DNA of 64,000 nucleotides from Gnetum montanum (lineage: Eukaryota; Streptophyta; Gnetopsida; Gnetales; Gnetaceae), in assembly GCA_015680685.1 (NCBI GenBank), contig MNCI01028403.1, forward strand, positions 856,295 to 920,294, read 5' to 3'. A program made the position numbers and the translations under genes. Below the pieces are notes generated by a model. The model made no database searches, was not told the DNA's origin, and saw only the letters and a list, made by a program, of their open reading frames with translations. Shown here in pieces: positions 10,401 through 20,473 of the stretch. Position 1 is the first letter of the stretch. Every line of letters begins with the position of its first letter.

Positions 10401-10821
10401 TAGGAATTATGCCTCTTTAGCTTCTTATGATGATGGTAATGATGCTGTTGCAGAGCAAATGTGTGGAGAATCTGGCGACCCCGGGGTGCGCTTTTGAGGC
10501 TACTGCTATGCCCGCTCTCATGTCTTCCATTTCTCGTCCTTCTTCTTCTTCTTATTCTTCTTCACGAGCTTCGATTCAGGTTGGGGTGGATTCTGACACT
10601 GGTTTTTTTAAATGGAGCCTTAACCATTGCAGATCTCGTATGTTATGCTATTGCGCAGAAGCCAGAGAACATACCACGGCTGCGGGGTTTCTGAGATAGC
10701 ATGAGGCACGAGCTGACCAACTGCTACTTGTGTTAGCTTTGCTTTAATTGGGCTTCCATCCTTGAATTGTAAAGAAATAAATTTGCATTCAAAGTATTAA
10801 GCTGAAATTAATGGTGTTTCA

Positions 10822-10840
10822 TTGGCCCCTCTTTGTTGAC
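10822..10840 (-). promoter_or_regulatory. Element A polypurine tract
   Basis: Minus strand reads CAACAAAGAGGGGCCAA directly before the LTR start TGAAACACC. Purine-rich with a G run, as expected for the plus-strand primer of Ty3/gypsy elements. Confidence 0.85.
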
Positions 10841-11984
10841 GTCTAGAGGAATTCACCCGAAAGGCGTCGACAAAGAAGTGAAAACACCATGAACAAACAA
10901 AGCATCAAACATTAACCATCAACCTTTGGCTGGATGTTATCGCACCATTTTCAAAAGTACATGGGATTGGAGGAATGTGGTTCAAGATGCAAGGGAATTG
11001 GTTGTAACCAGGGAAGCTATGAGGTTAAGGGTAATGATTTCTGTTGGGATTTTGTGGGAGGGGAATGCTCTCTTATGCACAAGTTATGTCATTTGTTCCT
11101 TGTCAACAGCCAATTTTTTTTGGCAGACTCGGAACCAAGAGATAGGAGGTGCATTCTTTGGAGAAACGGGATTCTTATAGAGTATTTGCGGGGCCTGTTG
11201 TAAACAGCCAAAGCCATACGATGATGTGCAACATGGTCTCTTTGAGACACACGTGTAATTGTTTTTCAAGAGAATTGCCTTCTCGCCTGGGGCTTGTATG
11301 AGAATGGCCAATAGTCTTTTGTTTATGATGTCAACGAGGTCTTGAAGACCTTTTCCGTGCATTTTGCTCTTTGACCTTTTTTTTTGTTTTCTTTTTTCTT
11401 TTCTTTTTTCTTTTTTTGTTCTTTTCGGTCTTTTTGAAAGAGCTTGCTTTTTGTGTTGTACTTGTGTTTGAGCACTTGAATTTTGCATCATGTACCGTGT
11501 ATTGTGTTTTGCATCGCAATTGCTTAGAGAGCTACAGTGTGCAACAGTGTACCAAGAGTTTTGAGATGAGTGGAATGTATCAAGGGGGGGTGCAATCGAA
11601 TAGGATAAGGGAGCATGATTGGGAAATAGGGGATGCATCGGGAATCAGGAATGTACTTATGAACGGATTGATTAACCCAGTCATGTGCATCAGGAAAAAT
11701 GTGATACCTTGTTATCATGATGAAGTTCATCTATGCGCGAACGCCTCAGAAGTGTCATCCTGAAAACACAACTCCAAGAAGACAAGAAAACTACAAATGA
11801 AACAATCAGCTAAACACATTAAATAAGAAGATGGAGTCACCGCGTGTAGCTTCCAAAGCAAAAAAAATCATGAACAACATCAGTTTCATTAGGCCCCATG
11901 GGATGAATCATGCAACAAGTCTATGTGGAACAGGAACAGCCAACTGCAACAACATGTCTTTTCCAATTTTGCCTGGTCATCAAT
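10841..11984 (-). other. Element A 3' non-coding region
   Basis: Follows the minisatellite and precedes the PPT on the element strand. It contains a pyrimidine run on the plus strand (about 11378-11440), which makes a purine run in the RNA. Several overlapping frames exist on both strands (for example 10934-11203 plus, with scattered cysteines, and 11084-11638 minus, whose Lys/Arg stretch is only the purine run translated). None has a counterpart in element B, so I do not call them genes. Confidence 0.5.
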
Positions 11985-12187
11985 GATGTTGCTAGTTTAT
12001 AGACTTAGCGAACTGTTGTGGATTAGTTTTACATCATAACCCCTTGGACGGTGCCAGTTTAGCATCGTAGCGGATGGTGCATTGCTAGTTTATAGTCATG
12101 GCGGACTATGAAGAGGAAAACTAGTTTATAGTCTTAGTGGACTCTGGATGCTAGTTTCATGTCATGGCGGATGGATGTAGCAGTTTA
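11985..12187. repeat. Minisatellite units in element A
   Basis: About seven units of the family seen at 6593-7455, here less decayed, for example GCCAGTTTAGCATCGTAGCGG. The array runs into the assembly gap at 12188, so its length is unknown. It occupies the place between protease and the 3' non-coding region. Confidence 0.8.
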
Positions 12188-12580
12188 NNNNNNNNNNNNN
12201 NNNNNNNNNNNNNNNNNNNNNNNNNNNNNNNNNNNNNNNNNNNNNNNNNNNNNNNNNNNNNNNNNNNNNNNNNNNNNNNNNNNNNNNNNNNNNNNNNNNN
12301 NNNNNNNNNNNNNNNNNNNNNNNNNNNNNNNNNNNNNNNNNNNNNNNNNNNNNNNNNNNNNNNNNNNNNNNNNNNNNNNNNNNNNNNNNNNNNNNNNNNN
12401 NNNNNNNNNNNNNNNNNNNNNNNNNNNNNNNNNNNNNNNNNNNNNNNNNNNNNNNNNNNNNNNNNNNNNNNNNNNNNNNNNNNNNNNNNNNNNNNNNNNN
12501 NNNNNNNNNNNNNNNNNNNNNNNNNNNNNNNNNNNNNNNNNNNNNNNNNNNNNNNNNNNNNNNNNNNNNNNNNNNNNNNN
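12188..12580. other. Assembly gap, 393 N
   Basis: Unknown bases. The gap starts inside the minisatellite, which suggests that the repeat stopped the assembly. Frames crossing it are meaningless. Confidence 0.95.
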
Positions 12581-12639
12581 AGAAGGTAGGCAAGCATCAA
12601 GCACATTTTCAGCCAAGGAAGAGTCTTGGTCATGTAGTT

Positions 12640-13265
12640 GCTTCCTAACTAGGCATGGATTAGGGAGCATGCAAGGTTTAGGATCCTTTGAGGGGTTGTC
12701 AGCTTCAACCACTCATTTGGGTGTGTTAGCCTTAAGGGTTGTGTTGGTTGTCATAGGTGTGTCATTAAGAAACCCTTCTTCAAAAACTTGCACCATGTTT
12801 ATGTCGTGGATAGTCGAAGAGGAAATGTTATCACCATGGATGATAACTTGACCACCTTCGTATGGAAGGGGGATTTCTTGGTGGATGGGAGAGGAGATGG
12901 CCCTTAGTTGAGCTAGCCAAGGACTGCCTAGAATCATGTTGAAACCTGGCATCTCCTCTATGATAGTGAACTCTGCGCTAGTGGGGAATTTCTCTCCCGC
13001 TACAAAGGCTAAGTTTATTGTACCCTTGACTGTGACATGTGACCCATTGAAGGATTTTAGACATGTGATTTTGTTTGGCCTGATTTCATCTTCCAGGCCT
13101 AGCTTGTTGATGACAGAGTACAGGACTACGTTCGTTGCTGCACCATCATCAACATGCACTCTGTGGATGATGCACTGCCCAACATGAATGCTAATGGATA
13201 ATGGAGCTGTAGTGACTTCCCCTCATTTGGGGTTGACTTTAACTGCATCATCACAAAAGGCTAAG
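12640..13265 (-). pseudogene. Element A protease domain
   Basis: Retropepsin-like aspartic protease that would cut the gag polyprotein. The active-site segment reads VDDGAATN near the start of the 12713-13159 frame, with the usual Gly after Asp changed to Asp. The flap region and ILGSPWLA, a strong retropepsin hallmark, follow. Nonsense codons and a frame change separate it from gag upstream, and a stop at about 12713 breaks the C-terminal end. Element B's version, at 20474-21123, is more decayed. Confidence 0.75.
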
Positions 13266-14391
13266 GTTGTTGAACCTAATCCTTGTTGTGTCTGTTGCGA
13301 ATCATTGCACAGATGGATTCTTCGTTTGTGGGGATGTCCTTTATAATAGGAATGGATGCTAGCATTTGAGTCAAGGCTTCGCGGTGAGTGGTTGAAGTCA
13401 TGACCGAATCGTACAAACTCATCGTTGTATTCTTCTATTTTAGCACTTGTTTTACTTGGGCTAGTGCAGCTACAAAGTCCTTGTCATTAGCTATTGTGTT
13501 GGTTCTAACTTCCTCCGTGAAGCTTGAGAGATAGACCTCTTGGGAGGGGGACTTAGGCTTGGTTCGCTTGGGGGTAGGGGCCCTAGTGTTCAGTTGTTGT
13601 TTGCCAGTTGTGGCCTTTGCTTCGGTCATGGGAGTTGTGAGGTGCTTACGTTTCCATTTGGTGGGCCTAGCAGGGCTGCTAGTGGGGTCAACCCTTGGAG
13701 GAGGAGGGATCGAGATGTTGTCCACTATTGGGCTTTGAGTAGGTGAGGGGTCATCTCATTGTGGCACTCTTATGACGAAAGGTTTCTTAGCAGTTTTTGT
13801 TGTTGTGTCATGTCAGTTTAACATCTTAGCAGATGATTCATGTCAGTTTAATGTCTTAGCGTACGATTTCTGTGGAGCCTTAACCACAAAGGGTGTTGTG
13901 GGTGCCTGGGGTGGTACCTTGATAATAAAGGGAGGCCTCTTGTTTGTGGAGGCTAGGGGAATCCTTGCCTTACTGGGAGGCACACAGATCACAAAAGGTT
14001 TTTGCAGGACGTCTTGTCTGTTTTCCATATGGATAGTATTAATCACATATGGGGCATTGTTGATTTTCGTATTGAGAGGATCTTTATAGACCCCCATGGA
14101 TTGATTTTGGGGCCTTATTGGGCTTGTCTTGTCGAATGCTACTTCACCCCCATCTATCATGCGTTGTATGTCTTGCTTCAATGCATAGCAGTAATTAGTC
14201 CCATGATCACACCGTTGATGATACTCACAAAACCTATCCAACCTAAAGCCTTTTTGGATAGGGGGTTTGTTGTGTGTTGCTAAGGCTGAATTTTTGGCCA
14301 ATTCTCAAAAGCGATCATGTCTTTGTGAGGCCACAGGAGACATTTGTTTATGTTGAATTAACCCAGCCTTTAGAAGTTGTTCAAGCATTTT
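13266..14391 (-). pseudogene. Element A gag, C-terminal part with zinc knuckle
   Basis: Continues gag in the same frame after a TAA at the end of the main gag frame and a second stop near 14302. It contains the nucleic-acid-binding knuckle CEYHQRCDHGTNYC (CxxHxxxxxHxxxxC), near residues 25-40 of the 13843-14301 frame, followed by a P/K/T-rich segment and a spacer toward protease. Two minisatellite units (13803-13862) are embedded here and contribute a stop codon. A further frameshift lies between about 13270 and 13430. Confidence 0.7.
13803..13862. repeat. Two minisatellite units inside element A gag
   Basis: Two adjacent units of the form GTCAGTTTAACATCTTAGC, related to the array at 11985-12187 some 1.6 kb away. 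Read on the gag strand they give TTAAACTGA, which supplies an in-frame stop. The flanking gag sequence continues on both sides. Confidence 0.65.
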
Positions 14392-16269
14392 TTAAGGCTT
14401 CATGGGAAATGGTGTGTACTGAGTAGGATCTTTCCTTTCGAAGGTACGTGCATGACCTATGTTGTTATTTCTATTTGAGGAGCTTTCAAGTGTATGAGTG
14501 GATGCTGTTCTTTCATAGTTGTTTAGGATAGTGGGTTGTTTTCCCTTAGCCACTGTTGCTACCATTGTTTTGGGTTTATCTTTCCTTATGTGTTGGCTTC
14601 TAAAGGCTGAGTAGGCTAGGTCATTACTTGTTTGTGCTGCTTCTTCTATGTCTTTGATTTGTACAAATGCTTGGCTCAATGTGCAGGCTTTTAGGTAGTA
14701 AAGTTTTGACTTAATAAATTCATTCACTGCTGACTTAAGAATAGTGAGTAAATATGTTTCGGGGATAGGTTCATGAAGTTCGTTTAACGCTGCACTCCAC
14801 CTTTGGATAAATTTCTGCACTGGCTCTAATGGTGCTTGTTTAATTTGAATTAAGCTATCTAATGTGGCTTCAGGTTTCAGATTATATTTGAAACAGGTGA
14901 CAAATTGATGCAACAAATTCTCTAAAGAAGATATGGAGCTACGGGGTAAAGATCGGTACCAGTCTAAGGCTTTTCCGGTTAAGGACATTGCAAACACTCG
15001 CAAGATTACATGGGGCCATGCTTGAAGTAAAAGGCTTTCGGTTCTAAATGTTACTAGGTGGGCATTTGGGTCACCTTCTCCATTGTACTTGATCAATTGA
15101 GGTAATGAGACTCCTTTTGGCAGGGTCAAGGGTGGAACTGAGGGGTCAATTGGATCATCTTGATAGAAATCTAGTACCTTGACTTCTTCATTGTTGAAAT
15201 TTTTAAGGCGTTTTAATTCTTCTGCCAACGAGTGCACCATTTTTTGTGTGTCTGCCCATTCTTGGGCGGTAGGCAAACCAATGGATTGAGTTGATTGTGG
15301 ATGATAATGGTTTAATTGTTGCATTGTTTGTGGAAAAGTAGGTTGTTGGGCTAATATTTGTTGAGGTGGGATGGTATTCGGGACTAAGACTACTGGTGGA
15401 ACCCACTGTCCAGCCATAGGTTGTGAGGTAATACCTTGAATATGTTGGGTAGGAATAATCAATGGTGCCCTATGAATTTGCATCTGGGGTATGTAATGGG
15501 TGGATGTGGAAACTGGTATGACTGATAGTATTCCAATTACTTGAGGTTGGAGGATTGACCCTGCGTTGGTTTGGGGGAGTTGTTGGGACTGTACTGGTGG
15601 AGGAATGATGGAAGTGAATGCATCAGAGTGAATGTTATTGAGCATGGAGAAGATAGGGATGGAACGGGGAACATGTACTTGAATGTTCGTGGATGAAGAA
15701 GGAAACATATTTTCTTCTAGGAAAGGATGGGATAATAGGTTTGTGTGGGCATGAGGGCTAACAGTATGGTAAGATTCTCCATGTTCAGATTGGGCTGCAA
15801 AGTCATCTTCTTCATCTTGAGGCTCTATGGGAGGTAGTTGTAAGGCTTGATTTTTAACCATGAGAAGTTGGGATATGTGTTTATGATGGTTTTCAGATAG
15901 TGGGATTATGTCAAAAGCTGAAGGGATAAACTCACGTACTCCTTTGTGGATGAATTCATATTCTCGCTTAACTTCCCTCTCCATACGATCAATGGGTAGG
16001 TTGGCTTGGATTTTAACACAGATAAAATTATACTGTTCAGGTGTAAGAGTTGCATGAATAGGGCCTTTGCCTTGTAGCCTGAGGGATTGGTGTGTAGGGC
16101 CTTGAGGATTTATGTGTTCAATAACGGTTATGGATTCCGTAGCAGTCACAGGGTTTGAAGCAATTGGTAGTGTTATTGGGTTGACTTGTGAAGATTCCAT
16201 GATAAATGTGAATGGACGAGGATAGATGAATGGAGTTTTGATAGGTAGTGAGGTTTTAATTAATAGCAA
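14392..16269 (-). CDS. Element A gag, main frame, 602-625 aa
   Basis: Capsid-forming gag protein of a Tat-like element. Two starts are possible: 16269, or the ATG at 16200 (protein MESSQVNP), which I prefer because the first residues look like translated leader. Residues to about 340 are P/Q/S/T-rich and poorly structured. A conserved capsid-type region follows at about 380-520, including LPQLIKYNGEGDP, LTGKALDWYRSLP and the helical LKPEATLDSL region. The TAA at the end stands inside the natural protein, since gag goes on in the same frame to the zinc knuckle. This is the longest open frame in the window. It is homologous to the decayed gag at 21124-24080. Confidence 0.85.
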   Translation of the reverse strand: MLLIKTSLPIKTPFIYPRPFTFIMESSQVNPITLPIASNPVTATESITVIEHINPQGPTHQSLRLQGKGPIHATLTPEQYNFICVKIQANLPIDRMEREVKREYEFIHKGVREFIPSAFDIIPLSENHHKHISQLLMVKNQALQLPPIEPQDEEDDFAAQSEHGESYHTVSPHAHTNLLSHPFLEENMFPSSSTNIQVHVPRSIPIFSMLNNIHSDAFTSIIPPPVQSQQLPQTNAGSILQPQVIGILSVIPVSTSTHYIPQMQIHRAPLIIPTQHIQGITSQPMAGQWVPPVVLVPNTIPPQQILAQQPTFPQTMQQLNHYHPQSTQSIGLPTAQEWADTQKMVHSLAEELKRLKNFNNEEVKVLDFYQDDPIDPSVPPLTLPKGVSLPQLIKYNGEGDPNAHLVTFRTESLLLQAWPHVILRVFAMSLTGKALDWYRSLPRSSISSLENLLHQFVTCFKYNLKPEATLDSLIQIKQAPLEPVQKFIQRWSAALNELHEPIPETYLLTILKSAVNEFIKSKLYYLKACTLSQAFVQIKDIEEAAQTSNDLAYSAFRSQHIRKDKPKTMVATVAKGKQPTILNNYERTASTHTLESSSNRNNNIGHARTFERKDPTQYTPFPMKP

Positions 16270-16278
16270 GAAAGTGGC

Positions 16279-16294
16279 CCTCCTTCTAGCGCCA
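16279..16294 (-). promoter_or_regulatory. Element A primer-binding site
   Basis: Minus strand TGGCGCTAGAAGGAGG, five bases after the 5' LTR end GTACA. The site where a host tRNA 3' end primes minus-strand synthesis. I cannot name the tRNA from memory with certainty. Decayed versions mark elements B, E and E'. Confidence 0.85.
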
Positions 16295-16299
16295 AAAAT

Positions 16300-18879
16300 T
16301 GTACTGACCTAAATCGTCGGTGTAAGGCTGGAAGGGAAACAAACACCAAGGGATCGTTGGGCAGCCACAGCGGACCCTGCCTTCGCTTGAGGGCAAGCTG
16401 GAAAAGGGAACAAAGGCAGAGTGCCTTGGATGGTTTGCACGCAAATCAACCAAGGACTTCCCCAAGCGTAAGCTATGGCTAGCGCTGGTGTTATCGTAAA
16501 CAGGATGTAAACGAAATGTAAACAATGATATGAAATGAAAATAAAGCGTACGTGAATAGAATTGTATTGCAAACAAAGCATAAACCAAAGTAAATAATGT
16601 AAATAGGAGGCAATGATGAAACTATATTATATTGTTTTAGAAAAATGTGCACCGGTCAAAGCGTAGTTGCACAAGTGTGAATGGCAAGTCAAACGCCTAG
16701 CCCCGGAATGATGTGACACGATGATGTGACGATGTGAAGAGAACTTGGAAGCCAAAAATCGGATGTGCCAAGCGTCCAAGGATTGCAAGTTTTATCCTCC
16801 TTCGGAATCGCCAATTTCTCCAATCTTTGCCTCCTCCAATCTTCTTCTCCTTCTTGCTGCTTTTTCTTTGCTTCTCTTTGCCTCCTTGTTCTTGTTTGTT
16901 GCTCCTCTCTTGTTCTACTCCCAATTTTTGTGAATTGGTAGGGTATTTATAGGTTTGGGGTAGGGTTTTGGCTAGGGTTTGCTTTGACTAGGTTCAATGT
17001 ATCTATGCTTGAAAGTTGTACATGAGTTGGATATGTGTTGGCAATTTGCCTTCCTTGGCCAGGTTCAATGTATTTTACAACTTATGGGTCATTTCAGCCC
17101 ATAAAAAATACAAATAATTAAAAATACAAGCCCTTGAGTCATAAAACTTTAGAAAATTAGAAATAATTAGCGCTGGCCGCTTCCTTGATTAAAAATTATT
17201 ATTTTTTGTTCTCTTTTTATTCTTCTTTTTCTTATCCTGAGAAAGGGCAGCATCTTTTTGTTTCTTAGAGAAGCTGAAGGAATCTGATTTTTTTGGTGCT
17301 TTCCTGATTCTTCTTATCTTCCTGGAAGAAACAGACATCCATCGATCCCTTAGAATAGTTTGTGGAAGCCCAGTCTTTGGTGAGTTCTTTCTTTCTCTTG
17401 ATTCTCCAGTTCTCCGTGACAAATATCTTCGGCTACAAATTTCTCGGGCTGAACTTCTTCGCTTCAGCTCGTTCTTCTGAACGCCGTGGTCGATGATTAA
17501 ACCAGCATCAATAGCAACCACAACTGCACTGTGTCCTGGTAGTGCAGCGATGCATCAACGGTAGTAGGAGAAGCAATGCGGTAGCAGAAACAACGTGGTA
17601 GAAACAACAGCGTAGGAGGAGTGGCGGCGGGCAGCTGGAACAAACAGAAACAGCAGTGCGACAACAGCAGGGACGTGACAGGCAATGCGGTGGCAGGCAG
17701 CAAACTGTGTTCTATGCAGGAGACGTGTGGTAGCAAAAGATAGCGACGTGGTGGCAGGGACGTGGTAGCAGGGGACAGCGTGATGGGACACAGAACCAGC
17801 AGTGGCCGACGTGACAGCAGGATCGGTAGCAGTCAGCAAGGTGGTAGCGTCAGATGCGAAGCAAGGTGGCAGCAGCAGGGTAGGCGCAGGAGTCAAACTA
17901 CGGTAGAGAACAATCCACGATGGGCTTCAAACAGCGACGGGCAACATAGAATAGCAATGTGACAGGCTGGAAAAACAGCAACGTAGCGGAAAACAGACAG
18001 TGACGGCAGCCAGAAGAAAGCAATGCACAGAGGCAGCACGGTGGCAGGAAATAGCGAGCGATATGGCAAGAGAAGAGACAGCCATGCGGTGGGGTAGAAG
18101 ACGGCGACGGTAGGCATGGCAGTGTTAGCACAGAGAAGAGAGCATCAACAGGCAACGCAACAGCGTAGCAAGCATAGAAGAGCGACGTGGCAGCGCGACA
18201 GTCGGCAGGCATACTGACGGGAGCGCAGAGGACGATGGCGTGGCGTGGCAGGGATGATGCAGCAATGTGGCAGAGGCAGTGCAGGATTGGTGACGTAGCA
18301 GGTGGCAGCGGGAGCAGTGATGCGGTAGCAGCGAAACAAAAAAGAAAATAGAAATAGCAGCATCACTCGTTGCAACATCTTGTTGTGATCTTCCATCGCC
18401 ATCGCAGCTGGATTGGCAAGAAAAAAAACATAGCAGAAAAGCACAACCAACACAGCCATAGGAATTATGCCTCTTTAGCTTCTTATGATGATGGTAATGA
18501 TGCTGTTGCAGAGCAAATGTGTGGAGAATCTGGCGACCCCGGGGTGTGCTTTTGAGGCTGCTGCTATGCCCGCTCTCCTGTCTTTCATTTCTCGTCCTTC
18601 TTCTTCTTCTTATTCTTCTTCACGGGCTTCGGTTCAGGTTGGGGCGGATTCTGACACTGGTTTTTTTAAATGGGGCCTTAACCGTTGTAGATCTCGTATG
18701 TTATGCTATTGCGCAGAAGCCAGAGAACATACCATGGCTGCAGGGATTCTGAGATAGCATGAGGCACGAAGTGACCGACTGCTTCTTGTGTTAGCTTTGC
18801 TTTAATTGGGCTTCCATCCTTGAATCGTAAAGAAATAAATTTCCATTCAAAGTATTAAGCTGAAATTAATGGTGTTTCA
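16300..18879 (-). repeat. Element A 5' LTR
   Basis: 2580 bp, pairs with 8266-10821. Begins TGTACTGACC and ends GGTGTTTCA on the plus strand. U3 (about 16950-18879) includes the GCAG-rich tract at 17515-18440; R-U5 lies at about 16300-16920. Followed by the target-site duplication AGAAG at 18880-18884. Confidence 0.92.
16944..16952 (-). promoter_or_regulatory. TATA box, element A 5' LTR
   Basis: Minus strand CTATAAATA with the downstream context CCCTACCAATT. It would drive the genomic RNA of element A, starting about 30 bases further along the minus strand. Confidence 0.75.
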
Positions 18880-18884
18880 AGAAG

Positions 18885-19490
18885 ATCAAAGATCTTCAAT
18901 CTAGATATGAATTCATAGTAGCTAGGTCATAGGGATATAGCACTTGGTGGACCTTTAAGATTGAGTATGCTAAATATTAGACACCTCTCAGAGGTAAGAA
19001 TGATGCCATGCGAGAGCTGATAGAGTAGTGGATCTAGATGGACTTGCTCATCCAAAAGAACTCGAATTAAAAGAACTACAATACAAAGGTTTATAAATGG
19101 GGATATATGCAAAAGAACCACAAGCATCAATACAAGTGAGAGCATGATGCGTACTTGTGATGGTATAAGGAGAAGTCTATCGAATGTCACTACCTCAAGA
19201 TATTTCTTGAGGCAACCGACAGGAAGTAGGCATATGACTTATTCACGCAGAGTATAGTCATGAGTGACTCTCCCATAAGGAAGATCATCACCCTCTTTGA
19301 AGAGGCCTCTTTTCCTACCTTTTCAATGGAGCCACCTACATGGACCACTATGGACAAAGTCAAGATCCTTGAGGGTGTTAACTTTGGCTAGGAGGACTAG
19401 TCTTAACTTTCTAAAGCCAAGATTCTTTTACACTTGGAGGCTAGCCTAGGAACGTTACTTCTAGAACTCACTAATGTGGAACCCTCTTAG
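18885..19490 (+). pseudogene. Antisense gene in element B, exon 2 (second part)
   Basis: 202 codons, in frame with 8062-8265 once element A and one AGAAG are removed. Begins IKDLQSRYEF, then is rich in W, K, R, H and Y, with LKIFLEATDRK near the middle and FPTFSMEPP later. Twelve in-frame stops (eight TAG, two TAA, two TGA), each explainable by a transition from CAG, CAA, CGA or TGG. No frameshift in 606 bases. It ends TCTTAG next to GTTAGT, again a CAG-to-TAG change at a splice donor. I do not recognise the family. Antisense extra ORFs are known from Tat-lineage elements, including Grande, so this could be such a gene or a captured host gene. Confidence 0.7.
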
Positions 19491-19576
19491 GTTAGTTTTT
19501 TATGGCTTTTATGCTTTTAGTTAGCTTGTATAATGCATGTTTACTTACTGATTATGTGTATTTGCTATGGTTATAG
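19491..19576 (+). other. Antisense gene in element B, intron 2
   Basis: 86 bp, starts GTTAGTTTTT and ends GGTTATAG, T-rich, with TTACTGAT-like branch-point sequence about 40 bases before the end. Phase 0, as for intron 1. Confidence 0.6.
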
Positions 19577-19660
19577 TGGTAGGTACTAGGCGATGCTGCA
19601 GGCCCTAGTGACATAGTGGAGGGAGAAGAACTTCCACCTCCACCTAGCGCCACTAGTTAA
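19577..19660 (+). pseudogene. Antisense gene in element B, exon 3
   Basis: 28 codons including the final TAA at 19658-19660. One internal TAG at codon 2. The end is acidic and proline-rich (VEGEELPPPP). Total coding length over the three exons is 329 codons plus stop. Confidence 0.6.
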
Positions 19661-20340
19661 GCATGACTAGATGTACCCCCCACTGGGATTTTCTTTTTTG
19701 CTACATTTTTTCCTTCGATACTATTCATGCCATGTATTACTATGCATATTACATTTGATGGATGATTATTTGTTACTTGTTATGTCTGATGTGTAAACTT
19801 TTTTTATATGGTCATTTGCTATGCTTATAATGTAATGTGATGAATTAATGTGCTAGCTTAGGATAATGCAATGATAGTGTTACTAGGCCATTGTATGTCC
19901 CACACTAGTTTAAGGTCACAGAGGGAGGAACGATGCTAGCTTCTAGCCATTTTAGGCCATAGTATTGCTAGTTTAAGCCCTTTCTGGGACATAACAATAG
20001 TTTAAAAGTGATAATTTTAGGCCATTTTGGACTTTAGATTACTAGTTTAGGGCCATCCTCAACCACAATGTTGCCATATTAAGGCCATGGTGGGTTGTGT
20101 ATTATTATCTCTCTTTCTGTGATTTTGGATTTTATGATTTTTGTGCATTTTGATGCTTTTTTGCATTAATCTAATAACTACTAAAGGGTAAACTAAATGA
20201 GCAAATGTGTAAACTAATTGGAGGAATGTGTAAAAAAAGTAAATAAATGTGTAAAAAAAGTGAAATAATGTGTAATCTAAGCAATTAAGCTAAATATAAA
20301 TCCATAAATAAAAGTAGTATAAGAAAAAGGTAAAATAAAT
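19661..20340 (-). other. Element B spacer between protease and antisense gene
   Basis: Non-coding. Degenerate minisatellite-like words (CTAGTTTAAGGTCA, GCTAGTTTAAGCCC) at about 19900-20090, then an A-rich segment with repeated TGTGTAAA at 20190-20280. Similar TGTAAA-rich spacers occur in the Athila-like elements at 43600-43760 and 59690-59820. Confidence 0.5.
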
Positions 20341-20473
20341 GATGAGTAGAAGCAAAGGGTAGGTAGGCATCTAGTGCATTTCCAGCTAACGGGGTATCTT
20401 AGTTGCACAATTTCTTCTTAATCCAGTGTGGGTTAGAGGACCTGTAGGTTCTGGATTTCACTATTTGATAGTT

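Larger units (their letters stand above)
8266..10821 (-). repeat. Element A 3' LTR
   Basis: Plus strand starts TGTACTGACC and ends GGTGTTTCA. It pairs with 16300-18879. It lacks a short block present near 16530 in the other copy (AATGATATGAAATG-like). U5 holds TGTAAA words at about 8460-8550, a TATA box at 8891-8899, and the middle is a long GCAG-rich tract. Confidence 0.92.
8266..18879 (-). mobile_element. Tat-like gag-protease retrotransposon A, youngest insertion
   Basis: Complete minus-strand element: 5' LTR 18879-16300, PBS, gag, protease, minisatellite, 3' non-coding region, PPT, 3' LTR 10821-8266. Perfect 5-bp target-site duplication AGAAG (8261-8265 and 18880-18884). Between protease and the 3' LTR there is too little room for RT and integrase, even counting the 393-base gap, so it is non-autonomous (like the TR-GAG class). 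Over the first 82 LTR bases the two copies differ at six positions, all transitions. CAG, CTG and CG words are far commoner here than in B or C, in keeping with a younger age. Confidence 0.9.

Noticed and set aside
10389-10699. Plus-strand frames of 77-90 codons in element A U3 (also 18485-18757)
   Set aside because: Present in both LTR copies only because LTRs are duplicates. They sit in U3 on the strand opposite to the element, in two overlapping frames, with no domain.
10926-11203. Two overlapping plus-strand frames in the element A 3' region, one with scattered cysteines
   Set aside because: They overlap in different frames, are unique in the window and lie in the 3' non-coding region. 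A small secreted Cys-rich protein could not be supported.
11084-11638. 184-codon minus-strand frame with a Lys/Arg-rich stretch in element A
   Set aside because: The basic stretch is the purine run at 11378-11440 translated. There is no counterpart in element B and no recognised domain.
12157-12851. Frames of 140-230 codons spanning the 393-base gap
   Set aside because: They are mostly unknown bases; the open frame is an artefact of N.
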